Origin: Ostreococcus mediterraneus
Lineage: Eukaryota; Chlorophyta; Mamiellophyceae; Mamiellales; Bathycoccaceae
Assembly: GCA_012295225.1 (NCBI GenBank)
Contig: WMKK01000009.1
Span: 269,909 to 333,908 of the forward strand
Reading direction: 5' to 3'
Length of the DNA stretch: 64,000 nt
A program made the translations under genes and the position numbers. This document shows, one piece after another, positions 58,063 to 64,000 of the stretch. The stretch's first letter is position 1. Every line of letters starts with the position of its first letter. The notes below the pieces were generated by a model. The model saw only the letters and a list, made by a program, of their open reading frames with translations. It had not been told where the DNA came from and ran no database searches.

Positions 58063-58770
58063 TCATTTCTCGAGCTTCATTTCAACAAATTCATCAATCA
58101 AATAAGGCCACGCATCGTTTGGATTGTATGACTCCAAGTTAGCGCCAACTTGAGTTTGAAACTCAAGAACCTGCGACCAAGTGTCGTTGGAGATTGCTTT
58201 ACCGTGAGTCTTCTGAAGAAAATCACACCATTCATCAGTAAAACACCATTTGTCGCCCATTAAAACCTTCCACATGGCAATTGCAGTGTCAAGCGCAAGA
58301 GCTTTGGCGTTTGGTTCCTTTGCAAAGTGAAAGGAAAATTCGTACACGTTCTTAAATCCACTGGGTGACTGGTACTCCGATCTTAACGCTGGAATCTTCG
58401 CTTTCAATTTATCAATGTCATCGCTTCCCATCACCCGCATACCTCTGTGAAATTCCTCTTTAGTGTATTGACCCATTGTGTCTGCGTTCATCTTCATGGA
58501 CAAAACGAGTGTCACCGGATCCATGGGATCGAGCGATAGGTCTTGACACAAACGAATAATACCTTCGGCTTCGATACGTTCATTTTGTCCATGATCATTT
58601 ACTTTGTACTTGTTGAACATGGCGTCAATATTTGCTAAATTACTCGATGCTTTGCTACTCTTTGAACGCGAACGGTGAAAGTACAACTCAAACGCGCTTT
58701 CAAGTCGCCAATTCGAATCCTTTAAAGCCTCTAGGGCGTCGTCTTCGTTCGATCCCGCAGCTATTTCCAT
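58063..58770 (-). CDS. DCN1: DCN1-like protein (cullin neddylation E3)
   Basis: A 235-residue protein from the ATG at 58770. A UBA domain (SNEDDALEALKDSNWRLESAFELYF, residues 7-35) is followed by the PONY/cullin-binding domain: INAMFNKY-like NIDAMFNKYK, LCQDLSLDPMDPVTLVL, FHRGMRVMGSDDIDKLK, YEFSFHFAKEPNAKALALDTAIAMWKVLM, WCDFLQKTHGKAISNDTW, NPNDAWPYLIDEFVE. It promotes NEDD8 transfer to cullins. It is tail-to-tail with seipin. Confidence 0.93.
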   Translation of the reverse strand: MEIAAGSNEDDALEALKDSNWRLESAFELYFHRSRSKSSKASSNLANIDAMFNKYKVNDHGQNERIEAEGIIRLCQDLSLDPMDPVTLVLSMKMNADTMGQYTKEEFHRGMRVMGSDDIDKLKAKIPALRSEYQSPSGFKNVYEFSFHFAKEPNAKALALDTAIAMWKVLMGDKWCFTDEWCDFLQKTHGKAISNDTWSQVLEFQTQVGANLESYNPNDAWPYLIDEFVEMKLEK

Positions 58771-59196
58771 GAACCGCTGCACAGTCACCCGCTGAGTCTT
58801 GTTAAGTTTGTTCTACGTCGTAAAGAAGTTGTGCAAACGTACGGTCAGTCGCGGGTCTTCCGAGTCACTGTTGACGTCTAATGCGTGCGATGACGCGCGT
58901 TTAATGACGCATTCATTTCGCACAAGACGATGTATTTATACGTACCACCATAATCACTATCTCGCGTGCGCGCCTAAGCCGCAAACCACTCGAATGTTTG
59001 TGCGCTATGGAGTGCGGTTTTCGTGGGCGGGTGGGGTGTTCTGTAGCTTAAAACTGTGGAGTGTGGCGCGACGTGTTGCGTGTCAAAGCACACCAAGGAC
59101 GAACATGTTTGAAGTGCAAGAAACGTATGGGAGCTGCGAAAATTCTATCCAGTTATTATTTACACAATAATCGAAAACTAATCGCTATCGAGTTCT
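58771..59196. other. Intergenic region upstream of DCN1
   Basis: About 426 nt. A 123-codon frame on the + strand (58799-59170) has no family resemblance, unusual Arg/Cys/His content and no obvious promoter context, so I do not call it a gene. Confidence 0.45.
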
Positions 59197-60564
59197 TTAA
59201 ATGTTGTGTTGAGGAACAGTGGCGCCGCGCGCGCTCGTAAGAATTTCAAGTTTTCGCTGCAAGTATGCCGCAGTGATTAAAAAGAGTACGCACATGGCGA
59301 ACATGAAACTCAGTGGAAACAACGCAACATTATACAAAATAATGCACACGAATAAGTTCAAAGGAATTCTGAAACAGTTCATTACCGTACTTCTCACTTC
59401 CTCAGGAACGTACGTTGCACGCATCTTCATCATACTCGGCCAGAAAATGCCAACCATAGCCTCGAAGACAAGGAATCCAAAGAGAGTCAGCTTGCCTTCG
59501 AATGTAATAGGCATTCCCTTTGCATAGTTTGGAGAAAATGGGAACATCTTCAACAGTATCGGTAAAGAGAGCGAGCCCGCAGCCGCGACAAAGACGTACT
59601 GCATGTATTTTTCTGGTCGCAAGTCCTTGTTCCCCAGAAGTCTCGCCGTCATAGACGAGCCTATCATACACGCCACCATCATCGTCGCAAAAATCATTCC
59701 GTGTGGAATATCTTCGTCATTTGGACTCAGTGCTGGCGTCCAGAGGAATACAAAGGAGTACATCGCCGCTTCAAACAACGACTGCATCGCACCAAGATAC
59801 AAAACCTTTTTATCATTGAATATGGCATTCTTCGCTGCTCCGAAGCTGGCTTGTAGTGATGCGTTTTCTGAGACTGCACCCTTATTCTCCGTCCAGGTCG
59901 TCGCGATGATAATGCCCCCGACCGCTAAAAACGTTGCCGCAGCGTCAAATGGTGCTACTGGACCAAAGTCCATATCCGTCACCAAATAGTTCGCCAACAG
60001 CCCAGCAACAATAGAAACGACGCCATTGCCAATAAAAATAGCCTTGGAAAACGTGCCATTCAACCATTCCGGGTCGTAATTGCGGCTAAAATGCTCAGAA
60101 ACGAGCCACGACTCAAACGCCGTGAACAAAAGCGACGTCGCAATGCCGCCAAAAAATCGACCAAGCATCAATACTCCGTAATCGCTCCAGTGCTTCGTGA
60201 TACACGATGCGATGTAAGTCGCCACGTATGTCAACCCCGCAAGCTTGCGTCCATACCTGTCCGCTAACGAGCCGACGATGGTTCCAAAAATCATACTCGA
60301 CCCAAAACCGGCGATGAACAACTTGCCAATGTCCCCGGTGGAGTACCCGTAGTGCTTATACAGCGCGTACACGTACGGGCCTTGCAACCAATCGCCAGCC
60401 ATCATCAATGAGTACACCACCAAATAGTTATTTCTAAATGCCATGAACGCTGGCGTGACTTTATGCTGCGCATCGCTCGCGCCCTGTCTTTGCTGCTTGC
60501 GCACCTCGAGCAAGACGCACGCAACCGCGAGCGCGGCGAACGTGCCCACATAGAATCCCTCCAT
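59197..60564 (-). CDS. MOT2: MFS molybdate-type anion transporter (MOT2/MFSD5)
   Basis: A 455-residue transporter from the ATG at 60564 (MEGFYVGTFAALAVACVLLEV). The MFSD5/MOT2 features are NNYLVVYSLMMAGDWLQGPYVYALYKHYG, LFIAGFGSSMIFGTIVGSLADRYGRK, FESWLVSEHFSR (the E-S-W-L-V block), and WPSMMKMRATYVPEEVRSTVMNCFRIPLN. About twelve membrane helices are visible. In Chlamydomonas the MOT2 type takes up molybdate. The frame extends 72 codons upstream, but without homology. Confidence 0.9.
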   Translation of the reverse strand: MEGFYVGTFAALAVACVLLEVRKQQRQGASDAQHKVTPAFMAFRNNYLVVYSLMMAGDWLQGPYVYALYKHYGYSTGDIGKLFIAGFGSSMIFGTIVGSLADRYGRKLAGLTYVATYIASCITKHWSDYGVLMLGRFFGGIATSLLFTAFESWLVSEHFSRNYDPEWLNGTFSKAIFIGNGVVSIVAGLLANYLVTDMDFGPVAPFDAAATFLAVGGIIIATTWTENKGAVSENASLQASFGAAKNAIFNDKKVLYLGAMQSLFEAAMYSFVFLWTPALSPNDEDIPHGMIFATMMVACMIGSSMTARLLGNKDLRPEKYMQYVFVAAAGSLSLPILLKMFPFSPNYAKGMPITFEGKLTLFGFLVFEAMVGIFWPSMMKMRATYVPEEVRSTVMNCFRIPLNLFVCIILYNVALFPLSFMFAMCVLFLITAAYLQRKLEILTSARGATVPQHNI

Positions 60565-61202
60565 GTCGCGTTTCGTGTGCGTCTTTGGAATCTCGCGCAC
60601 GCACGCGATCGCTCCGTCACGGGGTGGCGTCGGAACCCACCGCTCGAGCTGGCTCGCGCCCTCTCCGAGCGAGCAGTCGCGAGGAGATGGTCCGCACCCA
60701 TAATCGGACATGTGGCGCCCCTGCGGTGTGATTTCTTTACTCGTGCTCGAGATTTCATGTGAAGATCTGCAGATCTTCACATACGGTATGAGTGTTTGAA
60801 CCTATATGTGAAGAAACACACACGAATGATGAAGATCTTCACTGACGCTTTGGGCCACCATGTAGGCAAACTATGGGAGCGACGCGCGCGCGCACGGGTG
60901 GATGATGATGCGGACTGCTACGGCGATGTCGCGCGCGCGCGCGTTCGCGGCCGGCGCGTCACAGTTCGCCCTTAGAACGAGTCATAACTACACAATCATG
61001 TTGTCCATGACCACTACCAACGTGTTGAGGTACGCGTGCGACGTCGCGGACGACGCCGATCGAGCGCGAGGACGCGCTGGCGCTTGGTCCAAGTCGCGGT
61101 TTATCCGCTCACCGGCCGTGGATGGGGTGGGCATCAATTACCCGGCTATCGCGCGCGACGACGCGAAACGCGCGCGAGATCGAATGAGATATTGACGGTA
61201 AA
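60565..61202. other. Divergent intergenic region, MOT2 / LIL3
   Basis: 638 nt. It contains the perfect palindrome listed next and a 97-codon + frame (60902-61195, Arg/Ala/Met-rich, no homology) that I take as LIL3 leader or promoter. Confidence 0.5.
60757..60782. promoter_or_regulatory. 26-bp perfect palindrome with nearby partial copies
   Basis: The half-site ATGTGAAGATCTG is followed directly by its reverse complement. Related pieces recur within 60 bp: TATGTGAAGA (60804-60813) and GAAGATCTTCAC (60831-60842). The cluster sits about 190 nt upstream of the MOT2 ATG and 420 nt upstream of LIL3. A dimeric transcription-factor site is inferred. Confidence 0.5.
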
Positions 61203-62196
61203 ATGCTTTCATCACGCAGCGCTAAGACGTCCGTGACGACGCGCGTGAACAAGCAACGGTGCGTGGAAACGGTTTGACTCTCGATAAGGCTCGCGCGAAA
61301 GTATCTCGAGCACGATCGGGCTTGGGCCCGAACGTCGTGCTCGATCGAGATGAAGAAAAATACCACGAGTTGGGAGCGGGATGCATTATAAAGAATGTTT
61401 ATGATTGCATGCACGCATGCGCGGAGCGATAAACGCGTCGCCGCGCGCCGTGAGTTTGGGAACAATGCTCTTCAAAGCGTGGAGACCCTGATGGTGGATA
61501 GGCGACGTCAACGTGAGCGACGGATTTCGACAATCGTGGGACTTTCGTACTGACCGTGAATCTTTTCTCGATAACAGATCCATCGTTGCTACCGCCACGA
61601 CGGAACGCCGCACGGCCCCGCTCCAAACTGGTGGTACCCTCGAAGGCGAAAAGGCTTTCGGCAAGGCTGCCGGCGCCGCCGCCATGACTGGCGCCATCTT
61701 CAGCGGCGAAAAGACGCAATGGAAGGATCCCCGCTGGGTTAACGGTAACTGGGACCTCGAACAGTTCAAGAACGCGGCTGGCGAGACCGACTGGGATGCC
61801 GTGATTGATGCGGAAATCGTCCACCGTAAGATGTTGGAAGACATGCCGGCCGTGTACGATGAAGATGGTCTCTTCGACACGTCCATTGTCCCGTGGACGG
61901 TCTGGGTGCGCCGTTTCCACCTTCCCGAGGCGGAGAAGGCGAACGGCCGTGCGGCTATGGTTGGCTACGCGTTCGCGTACCTCATCGACGCCGCTGGCGG
62001 TGCCGGTCTCGTCGACTTGCACAACTCTTTCTTGGGCAAGACTGCGATCCTCGCGACGATCCTCTTCGTCACCCTCTTCCGCTCCCTTAAGGACATTGAT
62101 ACCTTCAAGGAACTTGCAGACGAGGCTACTTTCTACGACAAGCAATGGAATGCTTCTTGGGAAGGTGTTGAGCGTCCTTCCGAGACGCAAAAGTAA
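61203..62196 (+). CDS. LIL3: Light-harvesting-like protein 3 (LIL3), two exons
   Basis: Exons 61203-61258 and 61578-62196 give 224 residues. The intron (319 nt) has donor GTGCGT, a TACTGAC branch point and acceptor AACAG, and splits an Arg codon after two bases. Exon 1 encodes MLSSRSAKTSVTTRVNKQ, a good transit peptide start. The LIL3 signature follows: NGNWDLEQFKN, TDWDAVIDAEIVHRKMLEDMP, FDTSIVPWTVWVRRFHLPEAEKANGRAAMVGYAFAY (single LHC motif) and ATFYDKQWNASW. LIL3 anchors geranylgeranyl reductase in thylakoids for chlorophyll and tocopherol synthesis. Exon 1 is inferred from phase and composition. Confidence 0.9.
61304..61350 (+). other. Strong hairpin inside the LIL3 intron
   Basis: TCTCGAGCACGA and TCGGGC on the 5' side pair with GCCCGA and TCGTGCTCGA(TC)GAGA on the 3' side, around a TTGG loop. 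An unpaired ACG bulge lies on the 3' arm. The stem totals about 22 bp. Confidence 0.6.
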
Positions 62197-62621
62197 ATGC
62201 TTTTCACTTATCTTTCACAACACATCCTAGACATACGTAGCTGCTTGCACTTGAACTTTCGTTGAGAGTGAGACATCCCTTGATTGCAAAGATTATTACA
62301 CCATTTTAACCCGACTTCGAAATATCATCACGCACATTTCATCGCTCTGTAGATTTTCTATTCGCAAGACGTTGCCGCCCGTTATGCTGTGCCGCTGTGT
62401 GTCAACCTATGTCGCGCACTCGAAAGTGTTTTCCCTCATTGGGCGACTACACGAAACATCATTTGCGGAAGTTAGACCCGAAGTTGCATACACGTAATGA
62501 TATCGGTGTCATTTGTGGCGCGGCTTGACTAATGCGCGCATTTTTGCTTCCTCGGGGCAGTGGTTTTCGTGGCGCATTCAAATTCAGCGACAACGCAAAA
62601 CGAGCAAAACGAAGGACCGCG
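62197..62621. other. Intergenic region LIL3 to exonuclease
   Basis: 425 nt, less GC-rich than its surroundings. No ORF, RNA gene or repeat is recognised. It contains the LIL3 3' end and the promoter of the next gene on the same strand. Confidence 0.5.
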
Positions 62622-64000
62622 ATGAGTTCACCACGCAGAGCCTTATCGACGGACAACGATGCAACTGACGTATTGCTTCCTTCAGAAGCGTTGCGCACTC
62701 TCGAACAAGCGAGGAGTGATGGTTCAAAGTTTCCAGAGCTAAGAAAGCTTGTGGCGAGTTGGTTAAGCGATAGGCAACGCGTACCCGAACCCACTGTGTT
62801 CGTAACGTCTTGCATCGAGATTGTGTTCGATATGCTAGAAAAGGAAGAGAAAAAGAGTATTGATGCAGCGATCAATGAAGGTAACCTCGTGACGCACTAT
62901 CTTCTATTGGAATGTCTTGGACGTGTGCCTGAGGTTCGAGAAGGCGTCGCGCGGCGCCGTTTCAACAAAGAAGTAATGCGAGGTCGTATCTCATGCGAAC
63001 GAGCGAGAGCACACGCTGGCAACTTAGTGCATCGTTGTATAATGAAACCAGATGCGGTACCTGCCCGGGCGGTGGTGCGACTGATTGAGACGTTTGGTCT
63101 TGAGCTCCAAGACTTTTGCTTTGACAGTGAAGAGCTCGCAAGGGAAGCAATTGTTCGTTACACGCACTGGCTTTTAAACGACGGCAAGCTAACGTCGGCT
63201 ATTGGACTGATTTTGCACTTTGATTTGTCCGAATTTTGCACGATAGAAACGCTTATTATTTTAGCTCGTAGCAACGAGTATGCTCTTGCACAGGAGTTTG
63301 CTCAAATTCTCGACGCAGATAGGCGTCGAAGTTGGATAGAATTTTGTATAGTTGAAGGCGAGAACGAGCATAGTGCACTTCGTTACGCTCATCGTGCTGT
63401 TGTGGCGTTCAATCTTGAAACAGAATTTCCAGACGTGCGTAAAAAGTATTTCCAAAGTACGATTCGTAGAATGATTTTCAAGGGGCAATATGAAGCGGCG
63501 CTCAAACATGCCGGTTCTGAAGTCGATCTGCAAACAACAGTGATTGAGATTCTCGCTGAAATAGGTCAATTAGACTTTGCTCATGAATTTGCCGTTCGCT
63601 GTGGACTAGAATTTTGCTGCGATCCCGAGGCTTTGGCGAATTTAGTTGCCGAACGTAGAGCGACGTATTTTCAACTACCAGAGCATCTCCAAAATGCTGT
63701 GGCGTTTGCCGATGATGAATCAACACTCGTCAGTGCAGTTGAGCAATTTATACTCAATCAAGACGTTGTTGGTCTTGATACAGAATGGGGAGCCTCGGTT
63801 GGCGAGGACTCAGATAAAGCAGACACTGGTGATGTTGCGACGCTGCAGCTTGCCAGTCTTGCGGGCGTCGTTATTATCGACATTCCCAAAATCCAAGCCA
63901 CATGTCCGCACATACTCGAGCGCACTTTAGCGCCTGTATTTAAATCGCATTCTGTTTTGAAGCTTGGCTTTGCAGTCCAAGAAGATTTACGTCGTTTGGC
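62622..64000 (+). CDS. Mut7-like/EXD3-type 3'-5' exonuclease (3' end outside window)
   Basis: The ATG at 62622 opens a frame that stays open to the window edge (about 459 codons). The first 370 residues are helical and TPR-like. A DEDD-type exonuclease domain begins with motif I in VVGLDTEWGAS (Asp386, Glu388), then VATLQLASLAGVVIIDIPKI and the start of VLKLGFAVQEDLRRL (motif II region). The layout matches C. elegans MUT-7 and animal EXD3, which trim small RNAs or process RNA ends. Motif III lies beyond the window. Confidence 0.8.
   Translation, partial: MSSPRRALSTDNDATDVLLPSEALRTLEQARSDGSKFPELRKLVASWLSDRQRVPEPTVFVTSCIEIVFDMLEKEEKKSIDAAINEGNLVTHYLLLECLGRVPEVREGVARRRFNKEVMRGRISCERARAHAGNLVHRCIMKPDAVPARAVVRLIETFGLELQDFCFDSEELAREAIVRYTHWLLNDGKLTSAIGLILHFDLSEFCTIETLIILARSNEYALAQEFAQILDADRRRSWIEFCIVEGENEHSALRYAHRAVVAFNLETEFPDVRKKYFQSTIRRMIFKGQYEAALKHAGSEVDLQTTVIEILAEIGQLDFAHEFAVRCGLEFCCDPEALANLVAERRATYFQLPEHLQNAVAFADDESTLVSAVEQFILNQDVVGLDTEWGASVGEDSDKADTGDVATLQLASLAGVVIIDIPKIQATCPHILERTLAPVFKSHSVLKLGFAVQEDLRRL

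Noticed and set aside
58799-59170. A 123-codon frame between DCN1 and MOT2.
   Set aside because: Odd amino-acid content (many C, H, R), no motif, no support from position.
60902-61195. A 97-codon frame upstream of LIL3.
   Set aside because: Composition is that of GC-rich non-coding DNA, no homology, and it ends 8 nt before the LIL3 ATG, so it is more likely promoter or leader.

Overview
The window looks like nuclear DNA of a very small green alga of the Mamiellophyceae (Ostreococcus, Bathycoccus or Micromonas type). Genes are packed at about one per 1.4 kb, most have no intron, and many start from shared head-to-head promoters. Plant-lineage markers are present: LIL3, a plastid triose-phosphate translocator, a DUF1995 protein, plastid-type gyrase B, an EMSY-like reader and a plant-type TOM9. 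The small protein at 952-1338 resembles a cyanobacterial thylakoid family. The genus is inferred from gene content and compactness; no rRNA or other species marker is present. I recognise no rRNA, tRNA or CRISPR array, and no virus-like element.

Layout. 1-7 kb: a partial coiled-coil protein, the Ssl1498-like protein, a HIT/FHIT hydrolase, IST1, mitochondrial FAD-glycerol-3-phosphate dehydrogenase and a Sel1-repeat protein. 7-10.5 kb: RPL7, whose first intron follows the ATG directly, then a roughly 1 kb non-coding element with 300-nt inverted arms (8396-9378), then an EMSY-like protein. 10.5-20.6 kb: a bacterial-type GT2 glycosyltransferase, a secreted LamG-like protein, an LSM10-like Sm protein, an ABC-F ATPase, a SOUL protein, a basic-repeat protein, a GATC-rich repeat tract and spliced PRP19. 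20.8-31 kb: a small membrane protein, RecQ helicase, epsilon-COP, a methyltransferase, a TPT-family translocator, an AlkB-like dioxygenase and a SAP-tailed membrane protein. 31-43.7 kb: a receiver-domain protein, a Golgi-type glycosyltransferase, a VTT protein, GYRB, SDHAF3, TOM9, a SERBP1/Stm1-like protein, WDR92, the Msp1/ATAD1 AAA ATPase and the DUF1995 protein. 43.8-50.3 kb: DUS2, VPS34, HEI10 and TIM23. 51-64 kb: a ROK-like/EF-hand/thioredoxin fusion, a DNAJC16-like J-protein, GPKOW/MOS2, seipin, a DCN1-like protein, a MOT2-type transporter, LIL3 and a Mut7-like exonuclease cut by the window end.

Functionally the genes are mostly unlinked housekeeping genes: mitochondrial import and assembly (TOM9, TIM23, SDHAF3, Msp1), membrane traffic (IST1, COPE, VPS34, seipin), RNA processing (PRP19, GPKOW, LSM10-like), plastid biology (LIL3, TPT, GYRB, DUF1995, SOUL) and genome maintenance or meiosis (RecQ, HEI10).

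The observations most worth following are the apparently undescribed three-domain fusion at 50996-52894, the inverted-repeat element between RPL7 and the EMSY-like gene, the seven tiny AT-rich introns and 26-nt microexon of VPS34, and lineage-informative genes (WDR92, HEI10, LSM10-like) in a minimal alga. Splice sites were read from reading frame, GT/AG borders and family conservation; none was confirmed with transcripts.
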